Origin: Oscillospiraceae bacterium
GTDB taxonomy: Bacteria > Bacillota > Clostridia > Oscillospirales > Ruminococcaceae
Direction of reading: 5' to 3'
Assembly (NCBI GenBank): GCA_028694405.1
Contig: JAQUTM010000022.1
Span: 1-20,156, forward strand
DNA: 20,156 nucleotides
Under the pieces are notes generated by a model, which was given only the letters and a program-made list of their open reading frames with translations, made no database searches and was not told the DNA's origin. Shown piece by piece: positions 1 to 6,488 of the stretch (position 1 is its first letter; every line of letters begins with the position of its first letter). The position numbers and the translations under genes were made by a program.

Positions 1-15
1 GTGCTCTTCCGATCT
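1..15. other. Residual Illumina adapter sequence at contig end
   Basis: The first 15 bases read GTGCTCTTCCGATCT, identical to the last 15 bases of the TruSeq read-2 adapter. From base 16 the sequence becomes good mrnC coding sequence on the minus strand, so the junction is sharp. This is untrimmed library sequence at an assembly end, not biology. Any protein predicted across this junction would be a chimera. Confidence 0.95.
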
Positions 16-347
16 AGGTAGCCAAATAAACATTCAAGCCCTGTACTTGCCCGGTACTCCTGTGGGGTAGCATGTTTAGCCACCGATGCTTTTGTAGCAT
101 TTTTTCCTCTTCGTACCAAGCCCTGTTCCTCTTCTGTCAGCATAGGTTCTATGTGCTGCAACGCTGCAAACTGCCCTTTTGCGCTTACAAATTTAACGGC
201 CATAGCATGCAGCTTACCGGGTACAAGACGTGTGCGGCCCACACAGCGCTGGCGCACCAACACCTCCAGTACACCATCACCCACAAATGCCAATGCCAAC
301 GGAGATTGCTCGTGGATATCTATTTCACTTTGTGCATTAAAAAGCAA
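16..347 (-). CDS. mrnC: Mini-ribonuclease III (MrnC), C-terminus cut by contig end
   Basis: RNase III-fold endonuclease without a double-stranded-RNA-binding domain; in Bacillus the family matures 23S rRNA. Reading leftward, a TTG at 347-345 opens about 110 codons before the adapter. Visible family features are PLALAFVGDGVLEV near residues 16-29, with the catalytic acid at D24, then a KLHAMAVKFVSAKGQ segment, LTEEEQGLVRRGKNA, and STGLECLFGYL with the second catalytic acid at E105. The family is usually about 130-145 residues, so roughly 20-35 C-terminal residues are missing. The TTG start is chosen because GAGGT lies 8 bases upstream, a TAA closes the frame six codons upstream, and no earlier ATG exists. 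It lies downstream of obgE in the same direction. Confidence 0.9.
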
Positions 348-357
348 ATATGTTACC

Positions 358-468
358 TCACTTTACTGTGTAAAAATTGCGCAAACGAGGTTTTATCCTT
401 TGGGACGGCGGCACAGCACCGCCATCTGGCTGCTGTGCTGTGTATTCCTTAACGGTGCATTTACACAA
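358..468 (-). CDS. Possible 36-residue leader peptide or spurious ORF upstream of mrnC
   Basis: A TTG at 468-466, preceded at 9 bases by AGAGG, opens 36 codons ending in a TGA (360-358) that lies inside the mrnC Shine-Dalgarno sequence. The product begins MCKCTVKEYTAQQ and ends RNFYTVK, and I do not recognise it. Its ribosome site, AGAGGTAAC, nearly repeats the mrnC one, TGAGGTAAC. The overlap with the mrnC site would permit translational coupling. However, another minus-strand frame is also open across part of this repeat-rich stretch, so the ORF may simply reflect a non-coding repeat. Treat as a weak candidate. Confidence 0.22.
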   Translation of the reverse strand: MCKCTVKEYTAQQPDGGAVPPSQRIKPRLRNFYTVK

Positions 469-518
469 TTTTTGTTACCTCTGCGGGACAGCGTATTTCT
501 AAAGCCGTGCTGTCCCGC
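407..518. repeat. Compound inverted repeats in the obgE-mrnC gap
   Basis: Three hairpin-forming pairs fill this gap. They are a perfect 10-bp pair GCGGGACAGC/GCTGTCCCGC (483-492 and 509-518, 16-base loop), an 8-bp pair GCACAGCA/TGCTGTGC (411-418 and 431-438), and a competing 5-bp pair GGCGG/CCGCC (407-411 and 419-423). No T-run follows the large hairpin in the leftward, obgE-to-mrnC direction. A short T-rich stretch (524-531) follows it rightward, but no rightward gene needs a terminator. It could be an interspersed intergenic repeat, an RNA-processing site, or a structured leader for mrnC. Confidence 0.6.
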
Positions 519-572
519 TTAGGTTTTCTTTAAAACGTTTTACTGCTGTTGCATACTGCAAAGTTTATCATA

Positions 573-1850
573 TTAGAAAACGTAATCGAACTCATATTCT
601 TCAATACGAATGGTGTCGTCCTCTTGAACGCCCATTTCCACAAGCTTATCAATAACGCCGCTTTCGCCAAGCTGACGTTGGAAATACTGCAAACTCTCAT
701 AATCGTTAATGTTGCAGCCGTCCAAAATGCGGGCAAGCCATGGTGCATCAATTACATAGACGCTCTCGTCGTCTTTTTCTATGGTAAAGCTTCTATCGCC
801 GATTACAGGCTCCGGTTTCACATAGTCTGCCTCAAAATGACGCACCGGCGGTAAATCCTTCAGCATGTTATAAACAATGTTGGGAATATCCTCTAAACCT
901 TGGCGTGTTGCCGCACTGATGGGAATAAACATTAACCCTTTATCCTCGATAAATTTGCGGAAATCCTCCACCTGCTCAGGTGTGGCAATGTCGCATTTGT
1001 TACCCAATACAATTTGCGGATTTTTTGCCATAGTGGGGCTAAAGCGCTCCAACTCAATGTTAATCTTTTCAAAATCCTCTTTGGGGTCACGTCCCTCACA
1101 GCCGCTTACATCTACTAAATGCAGCAACATGCGGCAGCGCTCTACATGACGCAAAAACGCATGTCCCAAGCCGATGCCATCACTTGCACCCTCAATTAAG
1201 CCGGGAATATCCGCCGCAACAAAGCTGGCCTCTTCATCAATACGCACCACACCCAGCACAGGGCTTAACGTGGTAAAATGATAGTTGGCAATTTTGGGCT
1301 TTGCTGCGCTGATTACACTGATAAGCGTACTTTTACCCACGTTGGGAAAGCCGATTAAGCCCACATCTGCAATCAGCTTTAGCTCTAACTGCACATCAAA
1401 TTTTTCTCCCGGCAGACCGGGGCGTGCAAAACGGGGAATTTGGCGTGTAGGTGTGGCAAAATGACTGTTACCCCAGCCGCCACGGCCGCCTTTTGCTACA
1501 ATAACCGGCTCTTGGCCGCTAATGTCTGCTATAACAAGGCCTGTTTCTTGGTCTTTAATTACAGTGCCTACAGGTACGCGAATAACCAAATCCTGCGCAC
1601 TTTTGCCGCTGCAATTAGCCGCACCGCCGTTTTCGCCTTTGGGCGCAACATATTTGCGCTTGTAGCGAAAATCCATAAGGGTGCTTAGATTGGGGTCGGC
1701 CAAAAACACAACATTGCCGCCTTTACCGCCGTCGCCGCCGTCGGGGCCGCCTGCTGCTACATATTTTTCTCGGTGAAAACTAACGGCACCGTCGCCGCCA
1801 TCACCGGCCTTTATGCTTATTTTTGCTACGTCTATAAACTGAGAAGCCAT
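573..1850 (-). CDS. obgE: GTPase Obg/CgtA
   Basis: Large conserved GTPase that binds the 50S subunit and acts in late ribosome assembly and stress or growth control. Domain order is complete over 425 residues. The glycine-rich Obg fold covers about 1-160. The GTPase domain follows, with P-loop GFPNVGKST (167-175), switch I FTT (192-194), G3 DIPG (214-217), G4 NKCD (284-287) and G5 SAA (312-314). A C-terminal OCT domain covers about 350-425. The start ATG has AGGAGGTG upstream. A terminator separates it from rpmA, so it probably needs its own promoter. A TATACT at 1912-1907 (minus) is the best -10, but no convincing -35 accompanies it. Grouping with rplU and rpmA is the usual bacterial arrangement. 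Confidence 0.98.
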   Translation of the reverse strand: MASQFIDVAKISIKAGDGGDGAVSFHREKYVAAGGPDGGDGGKGGNVVFLADPNLSTLMDFRYKRKYVAPKGENGGAANCSGKSAQDLVIRVPVGTVIKDQETGLVIADISGQEPVIVAKGGRGGWGNSHFATPTRQIPRFARPGLPGEKFDVQLELKLIADVGLIGFPNVGKSTLISVISAAKPKIANYHFTTLSPVLGVVRIDEEASFVAADIPGLIEGASDGIGLGHAFLRHVERCRMLLHLVDVSGCEGRDPKEDFEKINIELERFSPTMAKNPQIVLGNKCDIATPEQVEDFRKFIEDKGLMFIPISAATRQGLEDIPNIVYNMLKDLPPVRHFEADYVKPEPVIGDRSFTIEKDDESVYVIDAPWLARILDGCNINDYESLQYFQRQLGESGVIDKLVEMGVQEDDTIRIEEYEFDYVF

Positions 1851-1946
1851 GTAAGCACCTCCTAATTAACAATAATACCTGTAAAAACACAATGCTTATA
1901 CGGTATAGTATATCCTATCTCTAAAAAATTAAATCCACTTACAAAT

Positions 1947-1976
1947 AAAAACCCGAGCGCAATGGCCCGGGTTTTT
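1947..1976 (-). terminator. Rho-independent terminator after rpmA
   Basis: A 9-bp stem AAAAACCCG/CGGGTTTTT (1947-1955 and 1968-1976) with a 12-base loop. Read leftward it is followed by TTTTTATTT and lies 10 bases past the rpmA stop. The A/T symmetry means it could also work rightward. It separates the rplU-rpmA transcript from obgE. Confidence 0.88.
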
Positions 1977-1986
1977 CATTTTGTTC

Positions 1987-2238
1987 TTATTGTTTTACGC
2001 TAACCTTTTTGCGGTCTGCGCCTACACGCTCAAAGCGTACAACACCGTCTGTCAAAGCAAACAATGTGTCGTCGCTGCCGCGGCCTACGTTTTCACCCGG
2101 ATGGATGTGTGTGCCACGTTGACGAACTAAAATGTTACCGGCAAGTACAAACTGGCCGTCTGCACGTTTTACGCCGAGACGTTTGCTTTCGGAATCACGG
2201 CCGTTCTTTGTAGAACCAACACCTTTTTTATGTGCCAT
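1987..2238 (-). CDS. rpmA: 50S ribosomal protein bL27, short form without leader extension
   Basis: Large-subunit protein bL27 near the peptidyl transferase centre. The 83-residue product begins MAHKKGVGSTKNGRDSESKRLG, so mature-type residues follow the initiator directly. Most studied Firmicutes instead encode a short N-terminal extension ending in a phenylalanine-rich cleavage site that is removed by the protease Prp. The start is firm: GGAGGT lies 8 bases upstream of the ATG and only 21 bases separate it from rplU. That leaves no room for the prp gene that commonly sits between rplU and rpmA. Co-transcribed with rplU. Confidence 0.98.
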   Translation of the reverse strand: MAHKKGVGSTKNGRDSESKRLGVKRADGQFVLAGNILVRQRGTHIHPGENVGRGSDDTLFALTDGVVRFERVGADRKKVSVKQ

Positions 2239-2259
2239 ATTTACGTACCTCCCTTTTTA

Positions 2260-2571
2260 TTAACCGTTAATAGCGGTAATTTCAATTTTTGTATAAGGCT
2301 GACGATGACCAAGAGCACGTTTGCTGCCCTTTTTGCTGCGGTAAGTGATGATGTTCAGCTTTTTGCCTTTGCCGTTTTTAACAACTTTACCTGTTACAAC
2401 AGCGCCATCAACAACAGGAGCGCCAACTTTAACAGAGCCCTCCTCGCCTACTGCAAGAACTTGGTCAAATTTTACTTCGCTGTCGGCTTCAACATTTAGC
2501 TTTTCAGCATAAATAACATCGCCAACGCTAACGCGGTACTGTTTACCGCCAGTTACGATAACTGCGTACAT
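2260..2571 (-). CDS. rplU: 50S ribosomal protein bL21
   Basis: 23S rRNA-binding protein bL21, 103 residues, starting MYAVIVTGGKQYRVSVGD and carrying the conserved basic C-terminal block YRSKKGSKRALGHRQPYT. The frame is open for 20 more codons upstream, but those residues do not resemble bL21 and fall in the structured leader. The ATG at 2571 has AGAGGAAA at a good distance and is preferred. It is the first gene of the rplU-rpmA transcript, and its expression is probably tuned by the leader described separately. Confidence 0.98.
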   Translation of the reverse strand: MYAVIVTGGKQYRVSVGDVIYAEKLNVEADSEVKFDQVLAVGEEGSVKVGAPVVDGAVVTGKVVKNGKGKKLNIITYRSKKGSKRALGHRQPYTKIEITAING

Positions 2572-2656
2572 AGTGTATTTCCTCTCAAAAATAAGTCTCG
2601 CTGATATAGGGTGCGCGCCAAAAATAGGCACAACTTATTAACCCGTTACATGCGGC
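2572..2656 (-). ncRNA. Structured 5' leader of rplU, probable L21 leader
   Basis: Between the predicted transcription start (near 2656) and rplU lies an 85-base leader. It has a closing stem AATAAGT/ACTTATT (2639-2633 and 2596-2590, minus orientation), with an inner GTGCC/GGCGC-type pairing around a U-rich loop. The segment GCGAGACTTATTTTTGAGAGG precedes the start codon. Position and shape fit the Rfam L21 leader of Firmicutes, a cis-acting autoregulatory element. The assignment rests on memory of the family and has not been computed. Confidence 0.7.
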
Positions 2657-2662
2657 TTAATT

Positions 2663-2691
2663 AGTATATCATGTTTTTTTGGGGATAGCAA
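2663..2691 (-). promoter_or_regulatory. Sigma-A promoter of rplU-rpmA
   Basis: Reading leftward, TTGCTA (2691-2686) and TATACT (2668-2663) are separated by exactly 17 bases. The predicted start lies near 2656, giving the 85-base leader before rplU. Confidence 0.85.
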
Positions 2692-2759
2692 GTCCCATTT
2701 CCTATAATTTCAGGCTTTTTTCGGCATTTTCTTATCTTCAAGCTGTTGCTTTAATGCAA

Positions 2760-3422
2760 TTACATCAAAGGTGCACCGTTAATATACAAACGAAAGCTTA
2801 AATCAAAAAATTCTGCGGCGCGGCGGCACAGCAGCATACGCTGTAAAAAAATCTCAAAATAATCCATAACCGCGCAAATATCCAAATCAATCGTTAAATT
2901 CAGGGTGAGAGTTTGTTCCAAGGTGTCCACTTTAACAAAGCTGTCGGTAACAGTATAGTTTACACGGTCGTGAATATCAAAATTTGTGGTGTCGTTATTG
3001 CGTACACGGGTACGGCGTACATCTGTTTTATCCGCCAAAATCAGAGCGGCTGCCACAGGGTTTACCGGAAACGCCGTTCCCTCATCGTGGTTGCCGATTG
3101 CAGTAATTACTACAGCAATATCTTCGGCGTCCATACCCATTTTGTCAAGAATGCGAAATGCCATAACGGCGCCGCTTTGGGCATGGTCCACGCGGTTAAT
3201 TACGTTGCCAATATCGTGCATATAACCTGCAATGCGGGCAAGCTCTACCTCGCGGTGGCTGTAGCCCAGCTTTTTTAGCAAACTGCTTGCATCATAAGCT
3301 ACCTTGTTCACATGGGCAAAGCTGTGCTCGGTGTAGCCCAGTGCAATCAGCGAGGCATCTGCCTGTGTAATATAGGTGCGTATTTCCTCATTGTTTTTTA
3401 TGTCTTGAAATGTTATCTTCAT
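2760..3422 (-). CDS. HD-domain metal-dependent phosphohydrolase
   Basis: A 220-residue HD-superfamily protein of unknown substrate. Metal-binding residues expected of the superfamily are visible: H37 (TEHSFAHVNK), the HD pair H69-D70 (GYMHDIGN), H80, H112 (IGNHDEG) and D131 (ILADKTDVRR). A beta-rich C-terminal part ends LYINGAPLM. This type is frequent in Clostridia and is related to phosphohydrolases acting on nucleotides or phosphoesters; no specific reaction can be assigned. The ATG has GAGAGG upstream, located inside the end of the preceding acyltransferase gene, and only 2 bases separate the two genes. It is the last gene of the leftward six-gene operon, and no clear terminator follows it. 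Confidence 0.88.
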   Translation of the reverse strand: MKITFQDIKNNEEIRTYITQADASLIALGYTEHSFAHVNKVAYDASSLLKKLGYSHREVELARIAGYMHDIGNVINRVDHAQSGAVMAFRILDKMGMDAEDIAVVITAIGNHDEGTAFPVNPVAAALILADKTDVRRTRVRNNDTTNFDIHDRVNYTVTDSFVKVDTLEQTLTLNLTIDLDICAVMDYFEIFLQRMLLCRRAAEFFDLSFRLYINGAPLM

Positions 3423-3424
3423 AT

Positions 3425-4513
3425 TTATTCCTCTCTGCTTACCGCAAAGGTGGGTTGTTTTTTAGGCTGAATCCATTTTACCAGTTGGAACCATATTAAG
3501 GTAAAAAAGCTGCAAACAATTACGACTAAGCCACCATATACAGGTACCGTCCAAATGCCGTTATGACTGTAAACCATTTGCCACAAATTAGGGGTAATGC
3601 GGATAAGCTGTGTAAATAAAGTGTGCAGCAAATAGACTCCCATTGCCGTTTTTGCAAGCAAAGACACTATTTTCAAAGGTTCTTTATCTGTACACAGCTG
3701 CCTAACAAAAGTAAACACTGCTGCGGCAGGCAAAATGTTTTGCAGCATGGTATAGCTGTAAAGCGCATCGGTAGAACCTCCGTTTTTTGCAGCGTACACA
3801 CTGTATAGCAGTACCCACAGCACACATAAGCCCCCGGTTAGGTACAGTGCTATACGCGTTTTTTTACTCAGCTGCCAGTTAGAAAGGCACCACCCCAAAA
3901 CAAACACGCCGATGTATCCGGTTACATATGTAAAAGAAAATTGCTGGGCAAGCTGGGTAAAAATAGCTATGGGGCAGTATTGAATAATCACCCAAAGCCC
4001 TGTGTCGGCTAAAATAGTAAGGGTTAAAAAAAACATTATTTCTTGCTTAGACGCATTTTTTACAAAGCCGCGCAGCAGCGGCACAATCATGTATAAAGCC
4101 AGTAATGCCGTTAAAAACCAAAACTGGTAAGTAAACTGGCTATTGCGCATTTCGTCTCCAAAGCCACGCAGTATATTGCTTATGCTAAAGGAGCCAAAAT
4201 CCGGATTTGTAAAAAAGGCAAGCTGCCCATATAAAAATTTTCCAACGCTAAATACCAGTATCAGCTTAAGCATATGTAAGCCCAGCTTTTTAAGCGGCAT
4301 TTCGCGCTGCGTATTTAAAAATAAGGCACCGCTTATCATAAAAAACAGTGGTACAGCCCAGCGCGTACCGGAATGGAAAATATTATATCCCCACCAGCTG
4401 CTGCTGTCGGTTTGCCACCAGCCGGGTACCGAAAAATGTAAAAAAACTATACTGCACATTCCAATTACGCGTAAAACGTCTAAGTAATAAAGGCGTTTTT
4501 TTTCTGTGTGCAT
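3425..4513 (-). CDS. Acyltransferase-3 family membrane protein (OafA/WecH-like)
   Basis: Integral membrane acyltransferase of the acyltransferase-3 fold, which O-acetylates sugars, peptidoglycan or other surface molecules using cytoplasmic acetyl-CoA. The 362-residue product starts MHTEKKRLYYLDVLRVIGMCSIVFLH, giving the family's N-terminal D12, R15 and H26. A segment RWAVPLFFMISGALFL follows, then about ten hydrophobic helices to the end. There is no attached SGNH domain, so this is the short membrane-only form. It follows folD after only 20 bases and is 2 bases from the HD gene. The acceptor cannot be read from sequence. The neighbouring lgt may be only an operon partner, not a functional one. 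Confidence 0.87.
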   Translation of the reverse strand: MHTEKKRLYYLDVLRVIGMCSIVFLHFSVPGWWQTDSSSWWGYNIFHSGTRWAVPLFFMISGALFLNTQREMPLKKLGLHMLKLILVFSVGKFLYGQLAFFTNPDFGSFSISNILRGFGDEMRNSQFTYQFWFLTALLALYMIVPLLRGFVKNASKQEIMFFLTLTILADTGLWVIIQYCPIAIFTQLAQQFSFTYVTGYIGVFVLGWCLSNWQLSKKTRIALYLTGGLCVLWVLLYSVYAAKNGGSTDALYSYTMLQNILPAAAVFTFVRQLCTDKEPLKIVSLLAKTAMGVYLLHTLFTQLIRITPNLWQMVYSHNGIWTVPVYGGLVVIVCSFFTLIWFQLVKWIQPKKQPTFAVSREE

Positions 4514-4533
4514 GGTGGTATCCCCCTCTTTTT

Positions 4534-5385
4534 TTACAGTTGGTGCTGTATTTTAAGTGCTTTTAAGGTGTTTTCCATTAACATGGCGCGTGTCATAAGC
4601 CCCACACCGCCGGGCACAGGAGTAATGTAGCCTGCCACCTCTTTACACGCCGCAAAATCTACGTCACCGCAAAGTTTGCCCTGGTCATTGCGGTTCATGC
4701 CAACATCAATTACAACTGCACCCGGTTTTATCATATCCGATGTAATAAAGTTGGCTCTGCCTATTGCCACCACTAAAATGTCCGCGTCCATACAAATCTC
4801 TTTTAGGTTTTGCGTTTTAGAATGGCAAATTGTAACCGTGGCATTTTTTTGCAGCAGTAAAAGTGCTGCCGGTTTGCCTACAATGTTGCTGCGTCCTATC
4901 ACAACTGCTTGTTTACCTGCAATATTTATGCCTGTGGTCTCTATCAGCTTAATGCAGCCGGCAGGAGTACAGGGCAAAAAGCACTCCTCTCCAATGGTCA
5001 TATGGCCTACGTTAACAGGGGTAAAGCCGTCCACGTCCTTGGCGGGAGAAATGGCATTGATAACCTTATTTTCATCAATGTGCTTTGGCAGAGGCAGCTG
5101 TACAATTAAACCGTTTACAGCTTTGTCTGTATTGCGCTTTTCAATTTCTGCCAACAGCTCTGCCTCAGACACTGCGGCGTCCAGCCGCAGCACCTCACTT
5201 TCAAAGCCACATTCCGCACAGTCTTTTTCTTTTCCGTTTACATATACGGTACTTGCAGGGTTTTCTCCTACCTGTATTACCGTAAGCTTTGGAACCAGCC
5301 CTCGCTTTTTCAGCTCCTCTACCTGTGTTCTGATGTTTTCCTTCGTCTTTGCCGCCCACAATTTTCCGTCAATTATGGCTCCCAT
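4534..5385 (-). CDS. folD: Bifunctional methylenetetrahydrofolate dehydrogenase/cyclohydrolase
   Basis: FolD interconverts 5,10-methylene-, methenyl- and 10-formyl-tetrahydrofolate in cytosolic one-carbon metabolism. The 283-residue product has the catalytic Y48xxxK52 (STVYVNGKEK), VQLPLP (95-100), CTPAG (139-143), the cofactor-binding GRSNIVGKP (164-172) and PGGVGLMT (258-265). The last motif is normally PGGVGPMT, so a proline is replaced by leucine at position 263. The frame is open 19 codons further upstream, but MGAIIDGK at 5385 is preferred: AGGAGG precedes it and the extra residues are not family-like. It sits 57 bases after lgt in the same operon. Confidence 0.97.
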   Translation of the reverse strand: MGAIIDGKLWAAKTKENIRTQVEELKKRGLVPKLTVIQVGENPASTVYVNGKEKDCAECGFESEVLRLDAAVSEAELLAEIEKRNTDKAVNGLIVQLPLPKHIDENKVINAISPAKDVDGFTPVNVGHMTIGEECFLPCTPAGCIKLIETTGINIAGKQAVVIGRSNIVGKPAALLLLQKNATVTICHSKTQNLKEICMDADILVVAIGRANFITSDMIKPGAVVIDVGMNRNDQGKLCGDVDFAACKEVAGYITPVPGGVGLMTRAMLMENTLKALKIQHQL

Positions 5386-5442
5386 GATTATTCCCTCCTC
5401 TTTTACAGTTATGCTTATGGTATTATCGCTGTTATTTTTCAA

Positions 5443-6462
5443 TTACTCTGCGGTATCGTCTTTCTCTGCTTTCGCATCGGCATCTTTCAGGTTTTCCTCG
5501 GCAGGCAAAGCTTCTGTTGTATTATCCGCTTTTGCGTCTGTTTGCAGCTGTACCTCGTTGCTGTCTTGCGCAGGCTGCACCGGTACCGCCTCACGACTTA
5601 CAGGGTCAATGCCTTGTGCAAGCAGCCTTTGGGCGCGCTTATAGCCCAAAACCCACAAAACACTGCACACAATTACAATAACAATGGCAAGCATTTGGCT
5701 TACCCGAAAGCTGCCCCACATTAAGCTATCTGTGCGCAGTCCTTCTACAACAGCTCGCTCGGCTCCGTACCAAATGCCGTACAGCAATGTAATTTCACCG
5801 TCAAACCGCCGCTTTTTCATATACCATGCCAACAGGAAAAACCCTGCTAAGCACCACACGCTCTCGTAAAAGAAAGTGGGGTGTACCGGCATAGAGGGGT
5901 CTACTATAATGCCCTGCTGTGCCAGTGTTTCCTGCATAGCAGCTAAATAGTTGTGGGTGCCGTCGCTGTACATACCCCAAGGCATAGTTGTGTTGCTGCC
6001 AAATGCCTCTTGGTTAAAAAAGTTACCCCAGCGCCCAATACCTTGTCCGATTAAAAAACCCATAGCCGTCAAATCAAACATAGGCAAAATTTTAATTTTG
6101 CGCCATTTGCACAAAAGGCACCCAATTCCAAAAGCGCCCAGTACACCGCCGTAAATGGCAAGGCCGCCGTCGCGCACATTGATAACGTCCCACAGCGAGT
6201 GATAATTTTCAATTTGAAACGCCACATAATACAAGCGGGCACACACCACGCCGGCCACTATGCCCAGCATAATAACATCTAGCATACGGTCGGCATCAAT
6301 GCCAAACTTTTTGGCGTTGTAATAGGCAAACAATACTGCCAAAAGCATACCGCTTGCGATAATAACACCATACCAGTAAACAGGCATACTGCCTACTGTA
6401 AAGGCCACACGGTTAATAGCTAAATCTATAATACCAAGGCCCGGAAATGAAACATAAAACAT
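5443..6462 (-). CDS. lgt: Prolipoprotein diacylglyceryl transferase with acidic tail
   Basis: Membrane enzyme that transfers diacylglyceryl from phosphatidylglycerol to the lipobox cysteine of prolipoproteins. The signature GRWGNFFNQEAFG lies at 143-155, and EGLRTDSL supplies an arginine at 243 matching the essential second arginine of the Escherichia coli enzyme. About seven hydrophobic segments are present. The E. coli essential histidine (H103) position is tyrosine here (LAIYGGVLG, Y104). After the last helix (about 256-273) comes an unusual tail of some 60 residues rich in Ala, Glu and Asp, probably disordered and cytosolic. Total length 339 exceeds the usual 260-300. AGGAGA precedes the ATG. 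Gap to the M16 gene upstream is 26 bases. Confidence 0.96.
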   Translation of the reverse strand: MFYVSFPGLGIIDLAINRVAFTVGSMPVYWYGVIIASGMLLAVLFAYYNAKKFGIDADRMLDVIMLGIVAGVVCARLYYVAFQIENYHSLWDVINVRDGGLAIYGGVLGAFGIGCLLCKWRKIKILPMFDLTAMGFLIGQGIGRWGNFFNQEAFGSNTTMPWGMYSDGTHNYLAAMQETLAQQGIIVDPSMPVHPTFFYESVWCLAGFFLLAWYMKKRRFDGEITLLYGIWYGAERAVVEGLRTDSLMWGSFRVSQMLAIVIVIVCSVLWVLGYKRAQRLLAQGIDPVSREAVPVQPAQDSNEVQLQTDAKADNTTEALPAEENLKDADAKAEKDDTAE

Positions 6463-6488
6463 AGCTTATACTCTCCTATCGGATAAAA

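Noticed and set aside
151..522. A 123-codon rightward open frame opposite mrnC
   Set aside because: The opposite strand encodes a clear Mini-III protein with both catalytic acids, and the 3' part runs through hairpin repeats.
1907..1912. TATACT as a firm obgE promoter
   Set aside because: No acceptable -35 at 16-18 bases; kept only as a remark in the obgE entry.
2681..2697. GGGA/TCCC hairpin as a terminator of the HD gene
   Set aside because: Only four base pairs, no T-run in the required direction, and it overlaps the rplU promoter -35.
2706..2759. An open minus-strand stretch after the HD gene reading ALKQQLEDKKMPKKA
   Set aside because: It is in a different frame from the HD gene, whose own C-terminus (LYINGAPLM) matches what I recall of relatives. 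A frameshift is not needed.
4676..5644. A 322-codon rightward open frame antisense to folD and lgt
   Set aside because: It lacks family-like motifs and a ribosome site, is rich in Ser/Phe/Ala as expected of an antisense frame, and lies across two genes with clear catalytic signatures.
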